Below the pieces are notes generated by a model. The model saw only the letters and a list, made by a program, of their open reading frames with translations. It ran no database searches and had not been told where the DNA came from. A stretch of 64,000 nt of DNA from an uncultured Lachnospiraceae bacterium. Its GTDB lineage: Bacteria; Bacillota; Clostridia; Lachnospirales; Lachnospiraceae. Shown here in pieces: positions 1 to 8,248 of the stretch. A program made the position numbers and the translations under genes. The stretch covers positions 1 to 64,000 of the forward strand of contig CAKRYR010000004.1 in NCBI GenBank assembly GCA_934432595.1. The letters are read 5' to 3'. The first letter of the stretch is position 1; each line of letters opens with the position of its first letter.

Positions 1-56
1 TATTGCTCAAATTTTTTGCAAACTCCTGAAAATAAAAGATTTTTTAAGAAAAAAGA

Positions 57-77
57 GGTAGTAAACTTTACACTACC
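57..77 (+). other. Short hairpin in a gene leader
   Basis: GGTAGT and ACTACC form a 6-bp stem around a 9-base loop, some 25 bases before the start codon at 102. There is no following T run, so it is a possible leader structure rather than a clear terminator. Confidence 0.3.
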
Positions 78-101
78 GTAATTAATCAGGAGGTATGTAT
101 T

Positions 102-458
102 ATGAAATTTAATCAGCAGTATATACAGTTTGTAGATGGTAGAAATCCTTATATTTGTAAGACAAAAAAGGAATTTAATAAGATGAAACAAAAATATGTA
201 TTAGATAAAATAACTGATAATTTTTGAAAAGCTAGTTTTAAAATATTTTATATAGTTGTTGGTTTTACAGATAAGAATAGAATGGCAACATTTAATAGAG
301 CGTATACAACAAAAAATGGTGCTATGAATTTTATAAGAAAAGCCATAAAAGAAAATAAATTTGAATGTATGATGTTAAGAGAAGAAAAAGAATGGCTGCT
401 AAATGATGATAATAATTGTATAAGTGTTAGTACACCTATATATAAATATGAGATTTAA
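102..458 (+). pseudogene. Small phage gene interrupted by one in-frame TGA
   Basis: A good ribosome binding site (AGGAGG) precedes ATG 102. The reading frame runs 41 codons to a TGA at 225-227, then stays open in the same frame for 76 more codons to TAA at 456-458. Changing that single TGA to TGG would restore a protein of about 118 residues with no other defect, and no ribosome binding site serves the downstream half. The simplest reading is a recent Trp-to-stop nonsense mutation. TGA ends intact neighbouring genes (for example at 13621 and 13839), so a reassigned code is unlikely. Function unknown. Confidence 0.6.
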
Positions 459-470
459 AGGAGTGATTAT

Positions 471-725
471 ATGACAGTAAAAGTAAATGAAATAATAAAT
501 TGGTTTCATTCAGATTATAAGGATAAAATAGTACAAACCCATATTATACAAGGAGATACTTTAAAGGAAGTATGTAGCAAGATATATGCACTTGATAGAA
601 GTAGCAGATATGACAATGCAAGGCGATATGAAATAGTGGATAATGATACTGTAAAAGAAGCATATATTAAATACAAAAGTAATGTATCAATAGAAGAATA
701 TTATGGTGGAGCAACAGTAGATTAA
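471..725 (+). CDS. Hypothetical phage protein (84 aa)
   Basis: Preceded by AAAGGAGTGATTAT, the standard ribosome binding site of this element, 12 bases after the previous stop. Soluble, mixed-charge, no recognisable domain or membrane segment. It belongs to the leading block of small accessory genes. Confidence 0.75.
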   Translation: MTVKVNEIINWFHSDYKDKIVQTHIIQGDTLKEVCSKIYALDRSSRYDNARRYEIVDNDTVKEAYIKYKSNVSIEEYYGGATVD

Positions 726-756
726 GAATATAATGTGTTTTAAAGGAGTGATTATA

Positions 757-1053
757 ATGGTAAGAAAAATTGAGAATCAATTATACAAGATTAACACATA
801 TGCAAATTGTATGATTTTAGAAGTAGATAATACTTATGATAAAGATGTTGAACGCTTATATAAAAAATTAGAATTAAATAGTTTTGGTTGTAGATTGAAT
901 TTACTTGTAAAATTAGCAGAATTGTCAATTAAAGGTTATGCAATACTTAGTGTAACAGAATTTAATGTAGATGGTAGTAAACCTAAAGTATCTTATGCAG
1001 GTGATAAAGATTTTAAAAAAATTGTAAAATATTTATTGAATGAAAATAAATAA
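757..1053 (+). CDS. Hypothetical phage protein (98 aa)
   Basis: I start it at ATG 757, directly after AAAGGAGTGATTATA. An ATG at 733 is in frame but has no ribosome binding site and would contain the site of 757. The product is soluble with no motif I recognise. It follows the previous gene by 31 bases in the same transcription unit. Confidence 0.7.
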   Translation: MVRKIENQLYKINTYANCMILEVDNTYDKDVERLYKKLELNSFGCRLNLLVKLAELSIKGYAILSVTEFNVDGSKPKVSYAGDKDFKKIVKYLLNENK

Positions 1054-1089
1054 TATCATAAAATGTTTAATATAGAAAGGAATGATATT

Positions 1090-1566
1090 ATGAATGGAAA
1101 GAGATTTGTTAAAGAATATTCAAACTACATAATTAAAAGAAATAGAGAGATAAATTGTAATAAGCCGATGATGTTAGTTGATAAAAAAGAAGCTAAAATA
1201 AATAGTGTATATAGTTATTATACTAAAAAATTGATTACAACTTCAGAAACAATGCATTGGTTGACAGAATTAGATATGAATTTATACATCACAGATGATG
1301 ATGTTGAATTAAATTTATCACTTAATTTATGTGGTGGTGGACATAAATATATGAAAATTTGGTTCTCAGATAATCCACCTGCTGATGATGAAAATGTTGG
1401 TTGTATAGGAATATCAATATATAACGAAGATTTAAAAGAAATAGATAGTGGAGAACTTGATTATATAGACTATTCTGTTGAATTAAAAGATATGATTAAT
1501 GAATGTGCAAATTTCATGGATTTAGATGTTGTAGTTAATTGGAGAAAGGTAAATATAGAATTATAA
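1090..1566 (+). CDS. Hypothetical phage protein (158 aa)
   Basis: Start placed at ATG 1090 because AGAAAGGAATG lies just before it; the in-frame ATG at 1063 lacks such a site. Acidic soluble protein with a glycine-rich turn (LCGGGHKY) near the middle. No family recognised. Confidence 0.7.
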   Translation: MNGKRFVKEYSNYIIKRNREINCNKPMMLVDKKEAKINSVYSYYTKKLITTSETMHWLTELDMNLYITDDDVELNLSLNLCGGGHKYMKIWFSDNPPADDENVGCIGISIYNEDLKEIDSGELDYIDYSVELKDMINECANFMDLDVVVNWRKVNIEL

Positions 1567-1627
1567 AAGAATTATATGAAATAAATTTATCAAAAAACAT
1601 AATAAATAATAATTAGGAGGAAATAAT

Positions 1628-2170
1628 ATGAGTTATCCAATAATATTTGAAACAAAGATTTGTAAATTAGATAATGGAGATATAATTCACTTTAGTAGAC
1701 AAGGATGTAACAATGATACAGAAGGTAGAACTAGAGATGATTTTAGAGGGAAGTTGTATACTTCAGATGAGTGGGAAAAAGAAATAATAAAGTGGGAATC
1801 AATGGAAAGTGATGAAGGATTTGATTTGAAGATAGGCAGTCGTTACTGTAGTATAAATGAATATGGTAAACATTTGAGAAGAATGACAAAAAGAGCCAAA
1901 TCATTTGAAGATATGAAAAAAGAAAGAACTATATATGGCATTGCTTATGATGGTATTACATATTATCCTGAGAGAGGAGTACAATTTTATTATCCAGCAG
2001 AAGCAGAACATAGTATAAGTGATGTATTATATGGTATTTGGTATGGAAGATATACAGGATATTATATAGAGCATAGACACACATTAGAAACATTAGATGA
2101 TGTAGTTAATAAGCTAAAGAAAGATGATGGTAAATATGTTAGATTTTATATAGGTAAAACACATAAATAA
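1628..2170 (+). CDS. Hypothetical phage protein (180 aa)
   Basis: Strong AGGAGG site eight bases before ATG 1628. Rich in Tyr, Trp and charged residues with no predicted membrane segment. Unrecognised, and its small-gene neighbours give no functional hint. Confidence 0.75.
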   Translation: MSYPIIFETKICKLDNGDIIHFSRQGCNNDTEGRTRDDFRGKLYTSDEWEKEIIKWESMESDEGFDLKIGSRYCSINEYGKHLRRMTKRAKSFEDMKKERTIYGIAYDGITYYPERGVQFYYPAEAEHSISDVLYGIWYGRYTGYYIEHRHTLETLDDVVNKLKKDDGKYVRFYIGKTHK

Positions 2171-2192
2171 TATAAGTAAAGGAGGAATTAAT

Positions 2193-2648
2193 ATGACTAT
2201 AAAAGATTTATTTAAACAAGTATCAAGTGAATTATTTATAGCAAAAGTAAACGATATGCTTTATCTTATAAGTGATTATCATTTAGGAGATGAAAATTTT
2301 GATTATGGAATTTATGATAGTTGTAAAGTAGGAGATAGTAAACATTTAGAAATTCCAGAAATCTTTATTAATGGTTATTTTAGTTTCTTAGAAGATGACG
2401 ATATGCCTAACCATTATAAAATGTCAAAAAAACATATTGATATTATTACACAAGATTATTATTGTAATTGGGCTGATAAAGCCTTAGGACTTGGATATAC
2501 AGAGTTTTATGAAACAGAAAAAGATATTTGTAATTACTTAAAGGGAAAATTAATTCTTGATGAATTTTCAAAAGATGAATTGAAAACATTTGAAAATGTC
2601 GATAATTACACTCTTGAATGTATTGAAAAATTTCAAAGAACTTTATAA
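2193..2648 (+). CDS. Hypothetical phage protein (151 aa)
   Basis: AAAGGAGGAATTAAT before ATG 2193 and 22 bases after the preceding stop, so probably cotranscribed. Acidic soluble protein; the first half is rich in Tyr and Asp. No recognised family. Confidence 0.75.
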   Translation: MTIKDLFKQVSSELFIAKVNDMLYLISDYHLGDENFDYGIYDSCKVGDSKHLEIPEIFINGYFSFLEDDDMPNHYKMSKKHIDIITQDYYCNWADKALGLGYTEFYETEKDICNYLKGKLILDEFSKDELKTFENVDNYTLECIEKFQRTL

Positions 2649-2680
2649 TGAATAATATATTAAAAATGTAATTTTGAATA

Positions 2681-2755
2681 AGAAAGGAACGATAAAAAAT
2701 AGCTAAAGTAAAGAAGTTGCTATTAGTAGAAAACATAATCGTAAATGTAGATTAA
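2681..2755 (+). pseudogene. Decayed copy of the start of the gene at 4019
   Basis: Bases 2681-2715 match 4001-4035 with about three differences, covering the ribosome binding site and the first codons (A-K-V-K-K). The start codon ATG has become ATA at 2699-2701, and the frame ends after 18 codons with no further similarity. This looks like a truncated duplicate and is probably not translated. Confidence 0.5.
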
Positions 2756-2843
2756 TGGTTATAAGTAAATAGTAACATATTATGAGTTAGGTATGACTCA
2801 AAATGAATATGATGAAATATTTAATGAAAGGAAGGTAATTAAC

Positions 2844-3128
2844 ATGAAGAAATTTATACTATTTAAAAATGAGTGTGAGATAAAAAAATATTATGAAGGC
2901 TGTACAACAGACAAAGGTGATACTAATCCAGAACCTCTAAAAACGTTTGAGAATAAAAATGAAGCACTCAAAGAATTAAAAAAATATAAAACGAGTGTGA
3001 CTGATTTTAAAAGTTACTGTTTTGTCGAAGAATACTATGTAGAAGAAGAGATACAAGACGAAGATGGGGAGTTTGTAGATGGTGGAGACATCTGGGATTA
3101 TTCAAAGTTAGAGGGGAGTGAATATTAA
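2844..3128 (+). CDS. Hypothetical phage protein (94 aa)
   Basis: Start at ATG 2844, eight bases after GGAAGG; an upstream in-frame ATG at 2793 lacks a ribosome binding site. Its leader, with the words GATGAAATATTTAATGAAA and GGAAGGTAATT, recurs almost exactly before the next gene at 3195, so the two share a duplicated leader. The C-terminal third is very acidic. Function unknown. Confidence 0.7.
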   Translation: MKKFILFKNECEIKKYYEGCTTDKGDTNPEPLKTFENKNEALKELKKYKTSVTDFKSYCFVEEYYVEEEIQDEDGEFVDGGDIWDYSKLEGSEY

Positions 3129-3194
3129 TTGCTCAGAAAATCGCAATTTTAAAAACTACGATGAAATATTTAATGAAAAAGGAAGGTAATTCAT

Positions 3195-3413
3195 ATGAAG
3201 TACGCAGTTAAAATAGTAGAAACATTAACAAAGGTAGAGATAGTTGAAGCAGAAGATTGGTTAGAAGCACAAGATAAAGTAGAAGATGCTTATTATAACG
3301 GAAATATTATTCTCAATGCCGATAATTCAGCAGTTGATATGGAACTTGAAAATGATTCAGAGTTTTATGAAAAAGAAATGGGTTTACAAACAATGGAAAT
3401 AACATTGAAATAA
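3195..3413 (+). CDS. Hypothetical phage protein (72 aa)
   Basis: Shares its 5' leader with the gene at 2844. The product starts MKYAVKIVETLTKVEIVEAE and reads like a small phage protein of the kind whose N-terminal strand is followed by an acidic helix (EDWLEAQDKVEDAYY). No known function. Confidence 0.7.
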   Translation: MKYAVKIVETLTKVEIVEAEDWLEAQDKVEDAYYNGNIILNADNSAVDMELENDSEFYEKEMGLQTMEITLK

Positions 3414-3435
3414 AAAAGAAAGGAATGAAAGTGAA

Positions 3436-3675
3436 ATGATAATAGATTTAATTTTAGATAGAAGAGATAATGAAAAATATCATGAAATTGATATTTATAA
3501 GCCACACGATTTTTATTGTGAAGTTATGTGTTATGGTGAAATAGGTAATAATATAATAGGATCTATGGACTATGGTAATAATTCAGATGTACAAAATGCA
3601 TTATGTGATTATATTAATAATAATGAATATAATCCTAATATATGCGATTATATAAAAGCTAAACAATGGATATAA
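3436..3675 (+). CDS. Hypothetical phage protein (79 aa)
   Basis: AAAGAAAGGAATG precedes ATG 3436. Soluble, Asn- and Tyr-rich, unrecognised. It follows the previous gene by 22 bases. Confidence 0.7.
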   Translation: MIIDLILDRRDNEKYHEIDIYKPHDFYCEVMCYGEIGNNIIGSMDYGNNSDVQNALCDYINNNEYNPNICDYIKAKQWI

Positions 3676-3767
3676 TCTTATGAGATGGAGTATAAATAAT
3701 TAAATAATATTTAATAATATACAATATTTAAATTATAATAAAAGACAAGTTTTAAAGGAGTGATTAT

Positions 3768-3965
3768 ATGAAGAAATATCAATGTTATTATAATGAAACA
3801 ATTTATTGTAATGGTAGAAGTTATAATGGAATGCGAATAAACGATGAATGTTTTGATACAGAAACAGAAGCGGAAAAATATTGCAATAGCCACGTTGGTA
3901 TTACTGAATATTCAGATGGAAGTTATGACGAACATGAAATGAATTATGATGAAATTGAAGTCTAA
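3768..3965 (+). CDS. Hypothetical phage protein (65 aa)
   Basis: The element's usual site AAAGGAGTGATTAT precedes ATG 3768. Small, acidic, Tyr-rich. The 92 bases before it are AT-rich and hold no other gene. Function unknown. Confidence 0.7.
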   Translation: MKKYQCYYNETIYCNGRSYNGMRINDECFDTETEAEKYCNSHVGITEYSDGSYDEHEMNYDEIEV

Positions 3966-4018
3966 AAATTAACATGAATCTATTGACGAGTTATTACATA
4001 AGAAAGGAATAATAAAAA

Positions 4019-4315
4019 ATGGCTAAAGTAAAGAAATTTAAATTAGAAGAAAAACATATTGATTATATAAATAGCATAAGAGAAGAATTAATAAACGCTG
4101 AAAATACAGTTGCTAGAATCAAAGGTAGTAAACAATGGAAGAGGGCATACAACTATTTTAGTGTATGTAAACATAGAGGACTTATAGAAATAATGCCATC
4201 TAAAGAAAATGGATATAAAATTGAATTGTCAGAGGGTATAATACAAATTGAAAAATTAGAAGATATTGTTACACCTGAACAAATGGAACAAATTAAAAAA
4301 CTAATAAAAGATTAA
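4019..4315 (+). CDS. Hypothetical phage protein (98 aa)
   Basis: AGAAAGGAATAATAAAAA before ATG 4019. A basic start (MAKVKKFKLEEK) is followed by charged helices. The 5' end of this gene is found again as a decayed copy at 2681. No recognised domain. Confidence 0.7.
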   Translation: MAKVKKFKLEEKHIDYINSIREELINAENTVARIKGSKQWKRAYNYFSVCKHRGLIEIMPSKENGYKIELSEGIIQIEKLEDIVTPEQMEQIKKLIKD

Positions 4316-4340
4316 TTTTAAAGGAATGGAGTTGAAATTC

Positions 4341-4559
4341 ATGGAGGGTATAAATGATAAAAGAAGAAAATTAACAGACGAACAAAAAGAAAATGTAAGA
4401 AAATTATATAACACAGGAAATTATTCATTGAGAATATTGGGTAGAATGTTTAATGTATCACATTCAACTATACTATTAGTAGTTAGTGATAAGTATTATG
4501 AGAATCAAAGAGAATATAAAAAAGAAAATTGGAAAAATAAAACAAATAAGGAGTGGTAA
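4341..4559 (+). CDS. Small helix-turn-helix protein (72 aa)
   Basis: After a basic start the sequence KLTDEQKENVRKLYNTGNYS, LRILGRMFNVSHSTILLVVS reads as a resolvase-type or HTH_23-like helix-turn-helix in which the second part is the recognition helix. The rest is a short basic tail, so it is a DNA-binding module without an effector domain. I place the start at 4341 because the ATG at 4326 falls inside the ribosome binding site. Lying just before the recombinase pair, it may be a small regulator; that role is inferred from position. Confidence 0.6.
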   Translation: MEGINDKRRKLTDEQKENVRKLYNTGNYSLRILGRMFNVSHSTILLVVSDKYYENQREYKKENWKNKTNKEW

Positions 4560-4758
4560 AAAATATTTACATAATAGAACATTTGTTTGCTTATTTTATA
4601 TATATATGTTATAATATATTTACAATTAATTATAAAAATGTTTATCATAATAGGAAATAATAATCATAAATAATTTTTATTTAATACTAGATTATCTACT
4701 ATAAATATGATATACTATTATTAAATAGTTGTTAGTTAATAAGGAAGTGATTTTTTAT
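4560..4758 (+). other. AT-rich intergenic leader of the recombinase pair
   Basis: About 200 bases with no open frame. It contains several TATAAT-like words (for example around 4701-4720) but I cannot pair any with a convincing -35 box. It probably holds the promoter of the 4759-7211 unit. Confidence 0.35.
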
Positions 4759-5526
4759 ATGAACACTAAACCAAAAGAAAATAATAATATAATAGAGCTA
4801 AAAGTTATAGATGGTTCAATAAAGAAAAAAGAAATTAAATATAATAAAGATGGTACTATTAGAAAAGTGTCAAAAAATAAAATAGCAGGTGAATCATCGG
4901 AAGTATACGCATTTAGAACACAAGAAGAAATAAATAATATGATAAAATATTTTAATAAACAAATAGATAATGCTAATAACAATGAACAAAAACAAATAGC
5001 ATATAGAAATAAAATGTTGTTTGTCATAGGTATTAATTTAGGAATAAGAGGTTCAGATTTATGTAATTTAAAATGGGATAAATTACTATACAATGATTTA
5101 ACTTTTAGAGATTATATTAAAATCAAACCTAAAAAAACAGAGAAAACAGGGAAGTATGTATTACTAGGATTTAATAAGGCAGTTAAAAATATTATTAAAG
5201 AATATAGTAGTATCTATCCGATAAATAATTTAGATGACTATATTTTTAAATCAAGAAAAGGAAACGAACCTATAAGTAGAATGTCAGCAGGTAGAATAAT
5301 AAAGAACGCTGCTAAAGAAATAGGAATAAAACAGAATATAAATAGTCATTCGTTAAGAAAGACTTGGGGGTATCATATATATAATAGTTCAGAAGATAAA
5401 GGACAAGCATTGGTAATGTTGCAAAAATGTTTCGGACATAGCAACCAACTTACAACTATGAAATATATAGGTATATATGATGATGATGTAATTAATACAT
5501 ATAATTCAATTTCGTTGGGGATATAA
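4759..5526 (+). CDS. Tyrosine recombinase, catalytically complete (255 aa)
   Basis: The C-terminal catalytic domain has all key residues: Arg in GIRGSDLCNLKW, the HSLRKTW box (His and Arg), the later His in FGHSNQ and the Tyr nucleophile in TMKYIGI. Such enzymes cut and rejoin DNA through a 3'-phosphotyrosine. It is short for a phage integrase and lacks an obvious arm-binding domain. Because a separate integrase with an excisionase sits at the attachment end (45673), this one may do another job, such as an SP-beta YopP-like role in lysogeny control. The start is ATG 4759 after AAGGAAG; an upstream frame from 4729 has no such site. Next gene: its degenerate relative. Confidence 0.8.
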   Translation: MNTKPKENNNIIELKVIDGSIKKKEIKYNKDGTIRKVSKNKIAGESSEVYAFRTQEEINNMIKYFNKQIDNANNNEQKQIAYRNKMLFVIGINLGIRGSDLCNLKWDKLLYNDLTFRDYIKIKPKKTEKTGKYVLLGFNKAVKNIIKEYSSIYPINNLDDYIFKSRKGNEPISRMSAGRIIKNAAKEIGIKQNINSHSLRKTWGYHIYNSSEDKGQALVMLQKCFGHSNQLTTMKYIGIYDDDVINTYNSISLGI

Positions 5527-5591
5527 AATAAATAATTGGGTATATAATTTTCTACTAAATATAAATAAAAAATAAAAAGGAGGAAGTTAAA

Positions 5592-6584
5592 ATGTTATTT
5601 GAGAAGTATATTGAAGAATTAAAAGAAAATGAAAAAGAAAAAGTAAGTGTAAATCCTTATGTGGTATTATTAAGAAGAATAACTAAATTAGGATTTAATG
5701 ACAAGTATATATATGAATATGATGTTAAAAAATTTATAGATATACTTATAGGTTTAAAGCCTAAGAATATTCAAACTTTGTCTACATACTGTTCTTTAAT
5801 ATTGAGGTTCTTAGAATGGTGTATGAGAAACAATTATATAACTGAAAATGATTGTCAAGAGTTTGATAACATAAATAGAAAAGAGTTATTTAATAGTATT
5901 AAAAATAAAGTAATACCATTAATTACAAGTATGGAATATGAAAATACAATAAATGATATAGAACATAATGATGACAATCCATTATATATGACAACACTAT
6001 ATATGTGTTTATTCGAAGGAATATATTCTAAAAATTTATATGAATTAAAACATTTGAGATTAAGAGATATTGATGAATTAAATAATACAGTTAGATTAAA
6101 TCATGAAAATGGAACTATATCATATTTGAAAATAAGTCCTAAGCTTATAGATAAATTAATGGAATTAGGTAACTTGTATATATGGTATAGACCTAGTAAA
6201 AGTAAAAAGAGTTATTGTGAGATAAAATTAAGTGGGTTATATGATGATAGTATATTTAAAATAGAAATGAGAAATGGTTGGCAAGATGAAAATAGCAATA
6301 CTTTTAGACAATGTTATTACAGAAGAATTAGACGTATAAATGATACTTACTTAGGAAAGAAAGTATCACCACATGATATATATGTAAGTGGTATTATACA
6401 CAGAGTAAGTATTTTATTAAGAAAAAAAGGAGCAGAATTTAATAAATATTTTAATTATAAAGAAAATAATTATGATAAAGTAACTATAACAAAGATTTTA
6501 AGAGAAGAATTAAATAGATTAAATAATAATGTTACAGTTGGAGAATTTATGAATGATATAAAAAATTATATTTATATTTTCTAA
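5592..6584 (+). CDS. Recombinase-fold protein without catalytic residues, candidate repressor (330 aa)
   Basis: The layout is that of a tyrosine recombinase: an N-terminal SAM-like domain (about residues 1-100) and a C-terminal domain with recognisable box I (FEGIYSKNLYELKHLRLRDI, about 141-160) and box II (SPHDIYVSGIIHRV, about 259-272). In box I the catalytic Arg is Tyr145, and in the HxxR box the Arg is Tyr264, so strand cleavage should be impossible. SP-beta's lysogeny repressor MrpR (YopR, about 325 aa) is exactly such a disarmed recombinase. Same length class and the same pairing with an active recombinase make a repressor role likely, though unproven. AGGAGG precedes ATG 5592. Confidence 0.65.
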   Translation: MLFEKYIEELKENEKEKVSVNPYVVLLRRITKLGFNDKYIYEYDVKKFIDILIGLKPKNIQTLSTYCSLILRFLEWCMRNNYITENDCQEFDNINRKELFNSIKNKVIPLITSMEYENTINDIEHNDDNPLYMTTLYMCLFEGIYSKNLYELKHLRLRDIDELNNTVRLNHENGTISYLKISPKLIDKLMELGNLYIWYRPSKSKKSYCEIKLSGLYDDSIFKIEMRNGWQDENSNTFRQCYYRRIRRINDTYLGKKVSPHDIYVSGIIHRVSILLRKKGAEFNKYFNYKENNYDKVTITKILREELNRLNNNVTVGEFMNDIKNYIYIF

Positions 6585-6602
6585 TTAATAAGGAGTGATT
6601 AT

Positions 6603-7211
6603 ATGTTTAATTTGTTAGGTATAATTGGATTACTTATGGCAGGTAAAGAAATAATAGAAGAAAAAACAACTAAATCATATCCAGAAATTAATGATTGGGA
6701 GAATTATTATAAAGACCAAAGTATATATGACAAGAAAACTTTTGAACAAAGAGTATATAATGGTGTGTATTCAAAAAAGAAAAAAAAATGGAATAATTTA
6801 GTTAACAGATGGGGAACTGGGTTTTTAGAAGATAGTGAAACAATTAGGAAAGATAGAATGTTGTTTGATATGAAATTAACTACTGAATGGGCGTGCGAAG
6901 GTAAATATAATTATAATACTGAATGGTATAATCTATATGCTAAGAATTATGACTTAAAAAATATTAGACAATATTGTCATCCAGATATGAGGATAGAAGA
7001 ATTTATTCAACCTGAATGTAACAAAAAAACGAGAGAAGAATTAATAGAACATGAATATGCAAGAGAAATAATATACAAAAAAGATGATGGTACATACGAA
7101 TACTATGTAGAGCAAGTTGATAAAAGACCTTTTGAAGAAAGAGCAAGAATGTTTGGGTTGAGCAGAGATGAAAATGGAAATATAATAAATAAAAAAATGA
7201 TTAGTAAATAA
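6603..7211 (+). CDS. Hypothetical protein with N-terminal hydrophobic segment (202 aa)
   Basis: Starts 18 bases after the recombinase-fold gene behind AAGGAGTGATTAT, so it belongs to the same operon. Residues 1-14 (MFNLLGIIGLLMAG) are hydrophobic, long enough for a short membrane anchor or weak signal. The rest is charged and aromatic (many Tyr and Trp). Not recognised. Its place in the lysogeny operon suggests a linked role but nothing in the sequence proves it. Confidence 0.65.
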   Translation: MFNLLGIIGLLMAGKEIIEEKTTKSYPEINDWENYYKDQSIYDKKTFEQRVYNGVYSKKKKKWNNLVNRWGTGFLEDSETIRKDRMLFDMKLTTEWACEGKYNYNTEWYNLYAKNYDLKNIRQYCHPDMRIEEFIQPECNKKTREELIEHEYAREIIYKKDDGTYEYYVEQVDKRPFEERARMFGLSRDENGNIINKKMISK

Positions 7212-7283
7212 TAGAAAATATTACATTTTCTATAAAATAAATCAAAGTTTAATATATTAACACAAATTAATGGAGGGGAAATA

Positions 7284-7462
7284 AATTGTAATACAAAATC
7301 CCCACTATCTATAACCTGGTGGCGAGATAGTGGGAATACAACCAAAGATAACAATTAATATTACTGTTAATAACACAATATTAATATTAAAATTTATAAT
7401 ATTAATTGTATTACAATTATGCAACATTAACTGTTAATTTCATTATAACAAATGAAATTAAC
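7284..7462 (+). ncRNA. Structured non-coding region with nested hairpins
   Basis: The 281-base gap 7212-7492 has no open frame but holds four exact inverted repeats. A 13-bp outer stem (7284-7296 with 7406-7418) encloses a 10-bp hairpin CCCACTATCT/AGATAGTGGG (7301-7334, 14-base loop) and a 10-bp hairpin ATTAATATTA/TAATATTAAT (7380-7406). A separate 12-bp hairpin GTTAATTTCATT/AATGAAATTAAC (7433-7462, loop ATAACA) lies 30 bases before the next start. Folded as RNA the first three would make a three-way junction. It could be a small RNA, an attenuator, or a DNA operator region between the lysogeny operon and the early genes. No T run marks an intrinsic terminator. Confidence 0.5.
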
Positions 7463-7492
7463 CTTGTCAAACGATAAGGAGAAGTGATTAAT

Positions 7493-7891
7493 ATGGTAAA
7501 AAGATTTTATGTAGATGATTTATTTGACAACGACTTTATTAATGAAAACATTGATACAACTGTAGTACAAGCAAGAGAAATATTAAAGTTAGTAACTAAT
7601 TACAATACTGAAATAAAAAAAGAGATTGTATTTAAAATATCATTTTTAGCAGTATACAATAAGATGTTTAATATAAAAAATGAAATACATAACGGAAAAA
7701 TAATTTTAGATAATGACGATAATATTTTTGATATAAACAAATTGAAAATAATATCAGATGACAAGAAAATATTTGAAGCTGCTATAGAAGATTTAGAAGA
7801 TATACAAGTAGCCTACTTTGATAACGTAGATAAATATAAATTGTCTTTTAAAATAGAAGATACATTATTTTCGTTACATATAGAATTCTAA
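7493..7891 (+). CDS. Hypothetical phage protein (132 aa)
   Basis: Start at ATG 7493 after AAGGAGAAGTGATTAAT; a GTG at 7484 lies too close to the site. Acidic soluble protein, unrecognised. It is the first gene after the structured region and ends before a perfect hairpin. Confidence 0.7.
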   Translation: MVKRFYVDDLFDNDFINENIDTTVVQAREILKLVTNYNTEIKKEIVFKISFLAVYNKMFNIKNEIHNGKIILDNDDNIFDINKLKIISDDKKIFEAAIEDLEDIQVAYFDNVDKYKLSFKIEDTLFSLHIEF

Positions 7892-7901
7892 TATTATATT
7901 G

Positions 7902-7922
7902 CTACCCTATTAAATAGGGTAG
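7902..7922 (+). terminator. Perfect 9-bp hairpin between genes
   Basis: CTACCCTAT and ATAGGGTAG pair exactly around a 3-base loop, 11 bases after the stop at 7891. It lacks a T run, so it is at best a weak terminator or a 3'-end stabiliser. The first operator-like repeat follows 12 bases later. Confidence 0.45.
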
Positions 7923-7934
7923 TTGGTATAAAAT

Positions 7935-7950
7935 AACTAAAAACTATTTA
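7935..7950 (+). promoter_or_regulatory. 16-bp intergenic repeat, copy 1
   Basis: AACTAAAAACTATTTA, exact consensus. It lies 23 bases before the start at 7973, between the hairpin and the ribosome binding site. The 40-base block around it is almost the same as at copy 2. Confidence 0.6.
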
Positions 7951-7972
7951 TAAATGTCAGGAGTGTGATTTT

Positions 7973-8248
7973 ATGAAATTAAAAGATTTTATTAGCAAGA
8001 TTAATTTTGTGGACAACAATTATTATTTTAGATTTTATTTTGATAAGAATATAGTTTATGTTAGTGCTACTGATTTAAAAGAAGAAGGTGTCACAGGGAT
8101 AATACATAGTTTAAGTATGGATATTGACATAGAGTATGATGGTAATATAGATATATCTAACTATATAATCAAAAGTATAGATTTTATGTCAACTCCATTA
8201 ATAGTTTCAATTGAATTAGTTGGTGATATATATGATAAAATGCGTTAA
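7973..8248 (+). CDS. Hypothetical phage protein (91 aa)
   Basis: AGGAGTGTGATTTT before ATG 7973. Small soluble protein with alternating hydrophobic and acidic strands. Its last 17 bases overlap the GGDEF gene, so the two are translationally coupled and may work together. Not recognised. Confidence 0.7.
   Translation: MKLKDFISKINFVDNNYYFRFYFDKNIVYVSATDLKEEGVTGIIHSLSMDIDIEYDGNIDISNYIIKSIDFMSTPLIVSIELVGDIYDKMR

Noticed and set aside
4755..5093. Hydrophobic open frame on the - strand inside the recombinase gene
   Set aside because: Shadow of an AT-rich + strand gene with full catalytic motifs; no start signal.
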